In this document: positions 50,345 through 58,572 of the stretch, one piece after another
How the letters are laid out: every line of letters starts with the position of its first letter
Numbering within the stretch: position 1 is the stretch's first letter
NCBI RefSeq assembly: GCF_900141735.1
Contig: NZ_FQYO01000004.1
Span: forward strand, 434,001-498,000
Direction: 5' to 3'
Origin: Wenxinia saemankumensis
GTDB lineage: Bacteria > Pseudomonadota > Alphaproteobacteria > Rhodobacterales > Rhodobacteraceae
Length of the DNA stretch: 64,000 nt
The notes under the pieces: generated by a model
What the model saw: the letters and a program-made list of their open reading frames with translations, nothing else
Told to the model about the DNA's origin: nothing
Databases searched by the model: none
Position numbers and translations under genes: made by a program

Positions 50345-51118
50345 ATGGACACGATGCTCTTCGATAGCGCGGCCACGCTCGCCGCCTGCTTCGCCGCCGT
50401 GATCGTGGTCGGCCTGTCGAAGGGCGGGCTCGGCGGGGCGATGGCGCTTCTCGGCGTGCCGCTGATGTCGCTGGTCATGCCGCCGGTGCAGGCGGCGGGC
50501 ATCCTGCTGCCGATCCTGCTGGTGATGGACGGGGTCTCGCTCTGGTCGTGGTGGGGGCAATGGGACCGGCGCACGCTGCTGGTCATGCTGCCGGGCGCGG
50601 TGGTCGGGATCGCGATCGGCTGGGCGACGGCGGCGATCGTGTCGGACCCGATGGTGCGCCTGATCGTCGGTCTGATCGCGCTGGCCTTCGTGCTGCGCTA
50701 CGTCCAGCTGACCGTGGCGGGGCAGGGCAGCGCCGCGCGTCCCCACCGGCCGCTGCTCGGCAGCGTCTGGGCGAGTGTCGCCGGCTATACCAGCTTCGTC
50801 GCCCATGCCGGCGGGCCGCCCTATCAGGTCTACACGATGCCGCTGCGTCTGGATCCGAAGGTGTACGTCTCCACCTCGGTCCTGTTCTTCGCGGTGGTGA
50901 ACGCGATCAAGACGATCCCCTATTTCGCGCTCGGCCAGTTCGACGCGACGAACCTTACCACCTCCGCGCTCCTCATGCCGGTCGCGGCGCTCGCGACGCT
51001 GTTCGGGGCCTGGCTGGTGAAGAGGATCCGGGCGGAGGTGTTCTATCCGCTGATGTACGCCTTCGTCGCCGTGGTGGCGGCCAAGCTGATCTGGGACGGG
51101 GTCGCGGGGCTGACCTGA
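50345..51118 (+). CDS. TauE/SafE family permease
   Basis: A 257-residue membrane protein with about eight helices, of the family that exports sulfite or organosulfur anions. Typical segments are VVGLSKGGLGGAMALLGVPL, SLVMPPVQAAGILLPILLVM and GYTSFVAHAGGPPYQVYTMP. The substrate cannot be read from context. ATG at 50345. Confidence 0.9.
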   Translation: MDTMLFDSAATLAACFAAVIVVGLSKGGLGGAMALLGVPLMSLVMPPVQAAGILLPILLVMDGVSLWSWWGQWDRRTLLVMLPGAVVGIAIGWATAAIVSDPMVRLIVGLIALAFVLRYVQLTVAGQGSAARPHRPLLGSVWASVAGYTSFVAHAGGPPYQVYTMPLRLDPKVYVSTSVLFFAVVNAIKTIPYFALGQFDATNLTTSALLMPVAALATLFGAWLVKRIRAEVFYPLMYAFVAVVAAKLIWDGVAGLT

Positions 51119-51183
51119 GGCCGCTTGCCGGCTGGCCCGGCCGGGCCTAGCCTCGCCCACGAGTCATCGTGCGGAGTCGCGGA

Positions 51184-51714
51184 ATGGCCACCTTGTTCTA
51201 CGGGATGAACGTCTCTCTTGACGGCCATGTCGACCACGATGCCTTCGCGCCGGGGCCCGGGCTCTTCCGCCATTTCATCGAGCAGACGGCGGGGCTGGCC
51301 GGCAGCCTGTACGGGCGCGGCCTCTACGGGATCATGCGCTACTGGGACGAGGATCGGGCGGATTGGGGCCCGGACGAACGCGCCTTCGCGGCCGCCTGGC
51401 GCGCCGTTCCCAAGTGGGTGGCCTCCGCGACGCTGGAGGAGGTGGGGCCGAACGCCACCCTCCTCGGGGGAGACGCGGTCGCCGCCGCGCGCCGGCTGAA
51501 GGCCGAAAGAAAGGGCGGGATCGAGGTGGGGGGCACCGTTCTGGCCCGCGCGCTGGGCGAGGCGGGCCTTATCGACGAGATCCGGCTCTACCTGCATCCC
51601 GTCGTCACCGGGGGCGGCACCCCCTTCTTCGCCGGCTGGAGCCCGCAGCTGCGCCTGCTCTCGCACGAGGAGATGCCGGGCGGCGTCGTCCTGCTGCGCT
51701 ACGCCCCCTCCTGA
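51184..51714 (+). CDS. dihydrofolate reductase family protein
   Basis: A 176-residue protein with the DHFR/RibD-C fold: YGMNVSLDGHVDHDAFAPGP at the start, then IEVGGTVLARALGEAGLIDE and the closing IRLYLHPVVTGGGTPFF. Proteins of this group are NADPH-dependent reductases of unknown substrate, distinct from FolA. The ATG at 51184 is chosen over an upstream frame extension. A hairpin lies between it and the convergent oxidoreductase gene. Confidence 0.88.
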   Translation: MATLFYGMNVSLDGHVDHDAFAPGPGLFRHFIEQTAGLAGSLYGRGLYGIMRYWDEDRADWGPDERAFAAAWRAVPKWVASATLEEVGPNATLLGGDAVAAARRLKAERKGGIEVGGTVLARALGEAGLIDEIRLYLHPVVTGGGTPFFAGWSPQLRLLSHEEMPGGVVLLRYAPS

Positions 51715-51774
51715 CCGCCGAAGGGGGACGCGCGCCCCTCCCCCCTTCGCAGGGATACAAATACCGCGCGGGGT

Positions 51775-51795
51775 CCGGGGGCGCGCAGCCCCCGG
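51775..51795. repeat. GC-rich hairpin between convergent genes (REP-like)
   Basis: CCGGGGGC and GCCCCCGG with a 5-base loop, inside the context CGCGCGGGGT...GGTCCC, form a hairpin between two convergent genes. Elements of this look are frequent between genes in Rhodobacterales and may act as bidirectional terminators. Only one copy is seen in this window. Confidence 0.45.
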
Positions 51796-51815
51796 TCCCG
51801 AAGGCGTGGCCGGAC

Positions 51816-52949
51816 CTAGCGGTCGATCCAGGCCCCGTCCGCCTGCGACGAGCGCTGGCAGGCGTCGATGAACCACATCCCCTCCAGCCCCGAGGCGATG
51901 TCCGGCACCAGCGCGGCGTCGCCGCGGCCCCGGATCGCGTCGGCGACATCGGTGTAGAGATTGGCGAAGCCCTCGAGATAGCCCTCGGGATGGCCCGGCG
52001 GAATCCGCGTCCAGTCGCCACCGCCCGAGCCCAGCCCCGCGCCGCCGCGCGTCAGGCGCCGCGTCGGCTCACCGATCGGGGTGTAGAACAGCTGGTTCGG
52101 GTTCTCCTGGTGCCACTCGATCCCGCCCTTGGTGCCGTAGACGCGCAGGCGGACGCCGTTCTCGTTGCCGATCGCGACCTGAGAGCACCAGAGCGTGCCC
52201 CGCGCGCCGCCCTCGAAATGCAGCAGGATATGCGCGTTGTCGTCGACGCGGCGCCCCTCTCCGAAGCTCTGCAGCTCGCAGGCCAGCTTGGTCGGTGCCT
52301 TGCCGGTGACGAAGGTGGCGAGGTTGAGCGCGTGGGTGCCGATGTCGCCGATGGCGCCCGCGCCGGACTTCGCCGGATCCGTGCGCCATTCGGCCTGCTT
52401 GTTGCCGCTGCTCTCCACCCCGCTCTCGGCCATCCAGTCCTGCAGGTACTCGGCGTTGATGAGACGGATCTCGCCGAGATCGCCGTTCGCCACCATCTGG
52501 CGGGCCTGCCGGATCAGCGGATAGCCGGTATAGTTGTGCGTCAGGAAGAACCGCGCCTTCGACGCCTTCACCGCCTCCTCGATGCGTCGGGCATCCTCGG
52601 GCGTGGCGGCGAGCGGCTTGTCGCAGATCACGTGGATCCCCGCCTCGAGGAAGGCGATGGCCGGGGCGGCGTGCATGTGGTTCGGGGTCACGATGGAGAC
52701 CGCCTCGATGCCGTCCTCGCGGGCGGCCTCTGCCTTCGCCATCTCCTCGAACGAGGCGTAGCTGCGATCGGGCGCGATGCCGAGTTCCTCGGCCGAGGCG
52801 CTGGCGCGCTCGGCGTTGGAGGACAGCGCCCCGGCGACGAGGCGGAAGCGGTCGTCGATGCGGCTGGCGATGCGGTGGACGCCGCCGATGAAGGCGCCCT
52901 GTCCGCCGCCCACCATGCCGAGACGGATCGGGTCGTGTGCGTTGCTCAT
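51816..52949 (-). CDS. Gfo/Idh/MocA family oxidoreductase, first copy
   Basis: A 377-residue NAD(P)-dependent sugar oxidoreductase. The Rossmann motif GMVGGGQGAFIGGVHRIASR is at the start, the EKP-type motif reads HVICDKPLAATPEDA, and the C-terminal part has GAIGDIGTHALNLATFVTG with the catalytic His region. It overlaps the TIM-barrel isomerase gene by ATGA and is last in the lacI-isomerase-oxidoreductase group. Substrate is probably a sugar or its keto form. Confidence 0.92.
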   Translation of the reverse strand: MSNAHDPIRLGMVGGGQGAFIGGVHRIASRIDDRFRLVAGALSSNAERASASAEELGIAPDRSYASFEEMAKAEAAREDGIEAVSIVTPNHMHAAPAIAFLEAGIHVICDKPLAATPEDARRIEEAVKASKARFFLTHNYTGYPLIRQARQMVANGDLGEIRLINAEYLQDWMAESGVESSGNKQAEWRTDPAKSGAGAIGDIGTHALNLATFVTGKAPTKLACELQSFGEGRRVDDNAHILLHFEGGARGTLWCSQVAIGNENGVRLRVYGTKGGIEWHQENPNQLFYTPIGEPTRRLTRGGAGLGSGGGDWTRIPPGHPEGYLEGFANLYTDVADAIRGRGDAALVPDIASGLEGMWFIDACQRSSQADGAWIDR

Positions 52950-54004
52950 AGTCCGAGCATCCTCTTGATCTGGGCCTCGTCCCGCTCGCCGCCGGCGAAG
53001 TCGTCGAAGGCCGTCTTCGGCGCCTCGATCAGGTGCGAGGCGATGAAGGGCGCGCCCTCCGCCGCGCCCTGCTCGGCGCTCTTGATGCAGCATTCCCATT
53101 CCAGGACGGCCCAGCTGTCGTAGCCGTACTGCGTGAGCTTGGAGAAGATCGCGCCGAAATCGACCTGCCCGTCGCCGAGGCTGCGGAAGCGCCCCGCGCG
53201 GTTGGTCCAGCCCTGGTAGCCCGAATAGACGCCTTGCCGGCCGTCCGGATTGAACTCGGCATCCTTGACGTGAAAGGCCGTGATCCGGTCGTGGTAGAGG
53301 TCGATGAAGGCGAGGTAGTCCATCTGCTGCAGCAGGAAGTGGCTGGGATCGTAGTTGATCGTCGCCGCGACATGGCCGCCGCAGGCATCGACGAACATCT
53401 CGTAGGTCGCGCCGTCGAACACGTCCTCGCCGGGATGGATCTCGTAACCGATGTCCTGGCCGAGATCGGCGTAGTGATCGAGGATCGGCGTCCAGCGGCG
53501 GCCGAGCTCGGCGAAGGCCTCCTCGATCAGGCCCGCGGGCCGCTGCGGCCAGGGGTAGAGGAACGGGAAGGCGAGCGAGCCGGTGAAGCTGACCGTGTGC
53601 GACAGGCCCATGTTGGCCGAGGCCTGCGCCGTCTTCTTCATCATGTCGACGGCCCAGGCCTGACGGTCCTTCGGCTTGCCGTGGAGATGGGACGGGGCGA
53701 AGGCGTCGAACGCGTCGTCGTAGACCGGGTTCACCGCGACGAGCTGGCCGATCAGGTGGGTCGACAGTTCGGTCACCTCGACGCCGCCCTCGGCGCACTG
53801 TCCCTTGATCTCGTCGCAGTAATCCTTCGACTCCGCCGCTTTCGCGATGTCGATGAACCGGGCGTCCCAGGCCGGGATCTGCACGCCCTTGTAGCCGAGA
53901 TCGCCGGCCCATTTCGCGATGGAGGGCAGCGAGTTGAACGGCGCCGCATCCCCCGCGAACTGGGCGAGGAAGATCGCCGGCCCCTTGATCTGGGTCTGTG
54001 TCAT
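52946..54004 (-). CDS. sugar phosphate isomerase/epimerase-type TIM-barrel protein, first copy
   Basis: A 352-residue xylose-isomerase-like TIM barrel. Metal-binding segments include IGYEIHPGEDVFDGATYEMF (Glu/His), TINYDPSHFLLQQMDYL (Asp/His), ITAFHVKDAEFN and WAVLEWECCI. The family includes epimerases, isomerases and enzymes that act on 3-keto-glycosides. It is coupled to the oxidoreductase downstream and lies 40 bases from the lacI stop. Confidence 0.9.
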   Translation of the reverse strand: MTQTQIKGPAIFLAQFAGDAAPFNSLPSIAKWAGDLGYKGVQIPAWDARFIDIAKAAESKDYCDEIKGQCAEGGVEVTELSTHLIGQLVAVNPVYDDAFDAFAPSHLHGKPKDRQAWAVDMMKKTAQASANMGLSHTVSFTGSLAFPFLYPWPQRPAGLIEEAFAELGRRWTPILDHYADLGQDIGYEIHPGEDVFDGATYEMFVDACGGHVAATINYDPSHFLLQQMDYLAFIDLYHDRITAFHVKDAEFNPDGRQGVYSGYQGWTNRAGRFRSLGDGQVDFGAIFSKLTQYGYDSWAVLEWECCIKSAEQGAAEGAPFIASHLIEAPKTAFDDFAGGERDEAQIKRMLGL

Positions 54005-54044
54005 GGAAGTCTCCGTTACTGGTCGGATTGGCCCGGATTCCGAA

Positions 54045-55064
54045 TCAGGCGAACTCTGTCGGAACCTCGAGATGATGCAAGGGCGGCTCGCCGGGAAACC
54101 GGATCGCGCGGATCGCCGCCTGCGCGAGGAAGTCTCCGGTCTCGCGGACGTTCTCGGTCACGACGAGGATCCGGCTGCGGAACGCCTTGAGGATCGGAAA
54201 GGCCTCCTTGGCGACGATGTCGACATCGGTGCCCACGTCGAATCCCTCTGCCTCCATGCCCGCGACGGCGGCCATCGCGGCCTTGGTCGATCCGGAGGCG
54301 AGGCCGTCGATGGTGGGGTCGGCGGCGAGGCGGGCGGCGACTGCGAGTCCGACCTTGTCCTGATCCTCGTCGGAACTGGCCTCGTCCAGCAGCGTGGCCC
54401 TGATCCCCGCCTCCGCCGCGGCGGCGAGGAATCCCTCGATCATCGCCTGGGCATAGGTCTGGTCGCGCGGCGGCGCGATCAGAACCACGTTGCGGCGCCC
54501 CCGCTCGACCAGCGCGCGGATGGCGAGCCGGCCATAGGCCGCGTTGTCGTAATCGGCCCAGCCGTGCCGGTCGCTCCAGATCGTGCGGCCATGCGTGGCA
54601 AAGGGGAATCCACGGTCGAGCAGGAAGGCGACGCGCTCGTCCTCGGGCTTGATCTGGTTGAAGACGAGCGCGTCGGCCGAGCGGTTCTCGACGATGTAGC
54701 GGATCGGCTTCATCGGATCCTCGTCCGGGAAATACGGCGTCATGATGAGGTGGAAGGGCGTGCCCCGCAGCGCCCCGGCGAGCGAGGAGATGAGCCGCGC
54801 CGTATGGGTCATCTGCTCGTGCTCGGTCGACATCACGAGGCTGATGACGTTGGTGCGCCCGGTCCGCAGCCGGACCCCGGCCCGGTTCGGCACGTAGCCG
54901 ATCTCGGCGGCGATCCGGCGCACCCTCTCCTTCGTCTCGGCGCCGATGTCGGGGGCGTCGTTCAGCGCGCGGCTGACCGTCGGCACGGCAAGGCCGGTCA
55001 ACGCCGAAATCGTCTTCAGCGTCGGCTTGGCCTGCAGGGCCTCGGGTCGTGTGCCCTCGGGCAT
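54045..55064 (-). CDS. LacI-family transcriptional repressor
   Basis: A 339-residue sugar-responsive repressor. The helix-turn-helix is PTLKTISALTGLAVPTVSRA (near residues 14-33), followed by the hinge GYVPNRAGVRLRTGRTNVIS, and a periplasmic-binding-protein-like effector domain to the end. The ATG at 55064 follows a GGGGGAA site; a longer open frame upstream has no family match. It is transcribed away from the ABC transporter and probably acts on the two operators at 55166-55199. Confidence 0.93.
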   Translation of the reverse strand: MPEGTRPEALQAKPTLKTISALTGLAVPTVSRALNDAPDIGAETKERVRRIAAEIGYVPNRAGVRLRTGRTNVISLVMSTEHEQMTHTARLISSLAGALRGTPFHLIMTPYFPDEDPMKPIRYIVENRSADALVFNQIKPEDERVAFLLDRGFPFATHGRTIWSDRHGWADYDNAAYGRLAIRALVERGRRNVVLIAPPRDQTYAQAMIEGFLAAAAEAGIRATLLDEASSDEDQDKVGLAVAARLAADPTIDGLASGSTKAAMAAVAGMEAEGFDVGTDVDIVAKEAFPILKAFRSRILVVTENVRETGDFLAQAAIRAIRFPGEPPLHHLEVPTEFA

Positions 55065-55152
55065 CCGGTGTCGTTCCCCCCTATGGATACAGGCGTCCGG
55101 ACCGTCCTCCACGGTCCTGTCGCCCGGCGTCGCATCCGTGAAAGATTGTGAC

Positions 55153-55180
55153 TTGCCAGCCTTTTCTAAATCGATATAGG
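55153..55180 (+). promoter_or_regulatory. probable promoter of the ABC transporter operon
   Basis: TTGCCA (55153-55158) and TATAGG (55175-55180), 16 bases apart, make a reasonable sigma-70 promoter upstream of the binding-protein gene. The minus-10 element lies inside the first operator, so repressor binding would block RNA polymerase. Confidence 0.5.
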
Positions 55181-55199
55181 CATGTCTACAACGATTTAG
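55166..55199. promoter_or_regulatory. paired LacI-type operators
   Basis: CTAAATCGATATAG (55166-55179) and, in opposite orientation, CTACAACGATTTAG (55186-55199) are two copies of CTAAATCGNTNTAG with the central CG expected for LacI-family sites. Their centres are 20 bp apart, two helical turns. They sit in the 154-bp gap between lacI and the transporter operon. Confidence 0.7.
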
Positions 55200-55218
55200 T
55201 CTAGGGAGGATGTAGATC

Positions 55219-56457
55219 GTGAAACTCACCACGAAGATGCTTGGTGCGACGGCCATCGTGGCCGCTTCCGCCACGGCCGCGAACGCGGTCGAGATGGAGG
55301 TGATGCACTGGTGGACGTCCGGCGGCGAAGCCGCGGCAGTCGCCCAGTTCGCCGAGGCGCTGAACAACAACACCGACAACACCTGGCTCGACGGCGCGAT
55401 CGCCGGCGGCGGCGACGTGGCCCGCCCGGTCATGGTGTCGCGGATCATCGGTGGCGATCCGCCGGCCGCCTTCCAGTTCAACCACGGCCGCCAGGCCGAG
55501 GAGCTGGTCGAGGCCGGCCTGCTGCTCGATCTCACCGACGTGGCCGAGGAGCAGAACTGGGCCGAGATCATCAATCCGCCGTCCCTGCTCGAGGCCTGCA
55601 CCTATGACGGCCGCGTCTACTGCGCCCCCGTCAACATCCACTCCTGGCAGTGGATGTGGCTGTCGAACGCCGCGTTCGAGACGGCCGGCGTCGAGGTTCC
55701 GCAGAGCTGGACCGAGTTCGTCGAGACCGTGCCCGCGCTGGAAGAGGCCGGGATCACCCCGCTCGCCATGGGCGGTCAGGCGTGGCAGCAGAACGGCTCG
55801 TTCGGCGTGATGGCGATCGCGCTGGCCGGCGAGGAAGCCTGGCTCGCGGTGAACCGCGACAAGGACGCCGAGGTCGCCCGCGGCCCCGAATATGCCCGCG
55901 TGTTCGAGGCCTTCGGCGCCGCCCGCGACTATTCGGCCGGCCTGCAGGTCCAGGACTGGAACCAGGCCACCAACGCGGTGATCGAGGACACGGCCGCGGC
56001 GCAGATCATGGGCGACTGGGCGCAGGGCGAGTTCGCTCTGGCCGGTGAGGTCGCGGGCGAGGATTATTCCTGCCTGCCGGGTCTCGGCGAGGTCGCGGTG
56101 CTCGACACCGGCGGCGACGCGTTCTTCTTCCCGGTGACCGGCGATCCGGAAATGGAAGCCGCCCAGAAGGAACTGGCCGCGCTGCTGCTCTCTCCGGAAG
56201 TGCAGGTTGCGTTCAACTCCGCCAAGGGCTCGCTCCCGATCCGCGGCGATGTCGACCTGACCACGGTCAACGAGTGCACGCAGAAGGGTCTCGACCTGCT
56301 GGCGGCCGGCCAGACGCTGCCCTCGGGCAACGAGCTGCTGTCGCCCGACACGATCACCCAGCTCAACGACCTGATGACCCAGTTCTGGAACGACACCAGC
56401 ATGACCCCCGCGGACGTGCAGGAGCAGTACGCCCAGATCATCGAGAGCGCGAGCTGA
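55219..56457 (+). CDS. carbohydrate ABC transporter substrate-binding protein
   Basis: A 412-residue periplasmic binding protein with a signal peptide (MLGATAIVAASATAANA). It starts mature as VEMEVMHWWTSGGEAAAVAQ, the opening of the sugar-binding (family 1) group; aromatic residues such as WWTSGGEA and HSWQWMWLS would stack on sugar rings. GTG start preceded by GGAGG. First gene of the transporter operon, followed by a stabilising hairpin. Confidence 0.94.
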   Translation: MKLTTKMLGATAIVAASATAANAVEMEVMHWWTSGGEAAAVAQFAEALNNNTDNTWLDGAIAGGGDVARPVMVSRIIGGDPPAAFQFNHGRQAEELVEAGLLLDLTDVAEEQNWAEIINPPSLLEACTYDGRVYCAPVNIHSWQWMWLSNAAFETAGVEVPQSWTEFVETVPALEEAGITPLAMGGQAWQQNGSFGVMAIALAGEEAWLAVNRDKDAEVARGPEYARVFEAFGAARDYSAGLQVQDWNQATNAVIEDTAAAQIMGDWAQGEFALAGEVAGEDYSCLPGLGEVAVLDTGGDAFFFPVTGDPEMEAAQKELAALLLSPEVQVAFNSAKGSLPIRGDVDLTTVNECTQKGLDLLAAGQTLPSGNELLSPDTITQLNDLMTQFWNDTSMTPADVQEQYAQIIESAS

Positions 56458-56484
56458 TCGCCCTCACGGGGTTCTGAAGACAAC

Positions 56485-56512
56485 GGACGGGCCCCCTCGG
56501 CGGGGCCCGTCC
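56485..56512 (+). terminator. hairpin after the binding-protein gene
   Basis: GGACGGGCCCC and GGGGCCCGTCC form a perfect 11-bp stem without a T-run. Such hairpins protect binding-protein mRNA and let fewer transcripts reach the permease genes. Confidence 0.6.
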
Positions 56513-56584
56513 TGTCCGTCGCAGGCGGTGCGTACCGCTGCGTCAACCGGCCCGGGAGGGGCCGTTTTCCGAGAGGGAGGGGAC

Positions 56585-57529
56585 ATGGCGATCGCCGATA
56601 CCACCGCAACGGACGACCGCGTGGCCGACCGGCCCGCGAGCGCGAAGAAGCCGATGCGGCTCTTCCGCAACCTCATGCCCAAGCTGGCGCTGACGCCGAT
56701 GGCGCTGACCGCCGTCGTCGTGTTCCTCGGCGGGACGATCTGGACCGTGGTCTACTCGTTCACCTCCTCGGGCCTGCTGCCGCGCCTCGACTGGGTCGGG
56801 CTGGAGCAGTACGACCGGCTCTGGTCCACGACCAAGTGGATCGTCTCGATCCAGAACCTCGCCCTCTACGGCTTTCTCAGCCTCATCTTCACGCTGGTGA
56901 TCGGCTTCACCCTCGCCGCGATGCTGGACCGCAAGATCCGGGGCGAGGCGGTGTTCCGCACCATCTTCCTCTACCCGTTCGCGCTGTCCTTCATCGTGAC
57001 GGGCCTTGTCTGGCAGTGGATCCTGAACCCCGATTACGGCGTGCAGGGCGTGGTCCGCTCGCTCGGCTGGGAAAGCTTCACCTTCAACCCGCTGAACAAC
57101 CCCGACATCGTCATGTACGGCCTGCTGATCGCCGGCCTCTGGCAGGGCACGGGCCTCATCATGTGCATCATGCTGGCCGGCCTGCGCGGCATCGACGAGG
57201 ACATCTGGAAGGCGACGCGCGTCGACGGGATCGGCACGGTCAAGACCTACGTGCAGGTCATCATCCCGATGATGCGCCCGGTCTTCGTCACCTCGGTCGT
57301 GCTGATCGCGTCCGGCATCATCAAGCTCTACGATCTCGTCGTGGCGCAGACCTCGGGCGGGCCGGGCATCAGCTCGGAAGTGCCGGCGAAATACGTGATG
57401 ACCGCCATGTTCGGCGGCCAGAACCTGGGCCAGGGCTTCGCGGCGTCCTCGATGATGCTGCTGGGCGTGGTCATCATCCTCGTCCCATGGGCGTTCCTCG
57501 AATTCGGCGGGAGGAAGAAGCGTGTCTGA
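56585..57529 (+). CDS. sugar ABC transporter permease (MalF-type)
   Basis: A 314-residue inner-membrane permease with six or more helices. The ATPase-contact (EAA) loop is KATRVDGIGTVKTYVQVIIP. N-terminal part: LALTPMALTAVVVFLGGTIW. The ATG at 56585 is preceded by GAGGGAGGGG. It overlaps the second permease gene by 8 bases. Confidence 0.93.
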   Translation: MAIADTTATDDRVADRPASAKKPMRLFRNLMPKLALTPMALTAVVVFLGGTIWTVVYSFTSSGLLPRLDWVGLEQYDRLWSTTKWIVSIQNLALYGFLSLIFTLVIGFTLAAMLDRKIRGEAVFRTIFLYPFALSFIVTGLVWQWILNPDYGVQGVVRSLGWESFTFNPLNNPDIVMYGLLIAGLWQGTGLIMCIMLAGLRGIDEDIWKATRVDGIGTVKTYVQVIIPMMRPVFVTSVVLIASGIIKLYDLVVAQTSGGPGISSEVPAKYVMTAMFGGQNLGQGFAASSMMLLGVVIILVPWAFLEFGGRKKRV

Positions 57530-58484
57530 CATCGGTATGCTCAACACGGTCAAGGCGGCCGAGGACCCGGTCCGGCGCCGTCTCGACAGCGGACCGCGGG
57601 GCGCGCGCCCGAAAAGGGCCCTCAGCCGCGGCAACATCATCCTCTACGGGACGCTCCTCGTCGTCTCGCTCTACTACCTGCTGCCGCTCTACGTGATGAT
57701 CGTCACGTCGCTGAAGGGCATGCCCGAGATCCGGGCCGGCAACGTCTTCGCCCCGCCGATGGAGATCACCTTCCAGCCCTGGGTAAAGGCCTGGGCCGAG
57801 GCCTGCACGGGCGTGAACTGCGAGGGCCTGTCCCGGGGCTTCTGGAACTCCGTCCGGATCCTGATCCCCTCGGTGATCCTGTCGATCACGATCGCCTGCA
57901 TCTCGGGCTACACGCTGTCGAAGTGGAAGTTCAAAGGCTCGGACCTGTTCTTCACGATCCTGATCGTGGGGGCGTTCATCCCCTACCAGGTGATGCTCTA
58001 CCCGATCGTCATCATGCTGCGCGAGGTGGGCAACACGCTGGGCGTCCAGCTCTTCGGCTCGCTGACCGGTCTCGTCCTCGTCCATTCCGTCTTCGGCATG
58101 CCGATCCTGACGCTGCTGTTCCGCAACTACTTCGCGTCGATCCCGGACGAGCTGTTCAAGGCCGCGCGGGTCGACGGGGCGGGCTTCTGGGGCATCCTGT
58201 TCCGGATCATGCTGCCGATGTCGCTGCCGATCCTGGTGGTCGCGATGATCCTGCAGGTGACGGGCATCTGGAACGACTTCCTCTTCGGGGTCGTCTACAC
58301 GCGGGCCGACAGCTACCCGATGACGGTGCAGCTCAACAACATCGTCAACTCGGTGCAGGGCATCAAGGAATACAACGTCAACATGGCGGCGACGCTGCTG
58401 ACGGGCCTGGTGCCGCTGTTCATCTACTTCGTATCGGGCAAGCTCTTCGTGCGCGGCATCGCCGCCGGCGCGGTGAAGGGCTGA
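57522..58484 (+). CDS. sugar ABC transporter permease (MalG-type)
   Basis: A 320-residue permease with six helices. MalG-type signatures are YYLLPLYVMIVTSLKGMPEI near the start and the EAA loop ELFKAARVDGAGFWGILFRI. The C-terminus VPLFIYFVSGKLFVRGIAAG plus AVKG is typical. GTG start within the end of the first permease gene. Confidence 0.94.
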   Translation: MSDIGMLNTVKAAEDPVRRRLDSGPRGARPKRALSRGNIILYGTLLVVSLYYLLPLYVMIVTSLKGMPEIRAGNVFAPPMEITFQPWVKAWAEACTGVNCEGLSRGFWNSVRILIPSVILSITIACISGYTLSKWKFKGSDLFFTILIVGAFIPYQVMLYPIVIMLREVGNTLGVQLFGSLTGLVLVHSVFGMPILTLLFRNYFASIPDELFKAARVDGAGFWGILFRIMLPMSLPILVVAMILQVTGIWNDFLFGVVYTRADSYPMTVQLNNIVNSVQGIKEYNVNMAATLLTGLVPLFIYFVSGKLFVRGIAAGAVKG

Positions 58485-58492
58485 CGGGAGGC

Positions 58493-58550
58493 GGGGCGCC
58501 CCCGGCGGGCGCCCCATCGGCACAAGATCAAGGGCGGCCCGAAGGCCGCC
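58493..58550 (+). other. two hairpins before the transporter ATPase gene
   Basis: GGGGCGCCC/GGGCGCCCC (58493-58501 with 58507-58515) and GGCGGCC/GGCCGCC (58533-58539 with 58544-58550, CGAA loop) lie between the second permease and the ATPase gene. Neither has a T-run; they may tune the relative expression of the operon parts. Confidence 0.5.
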
Positions 58551-58572
58551 ACCCCGGGAGGGACAAGGAACA

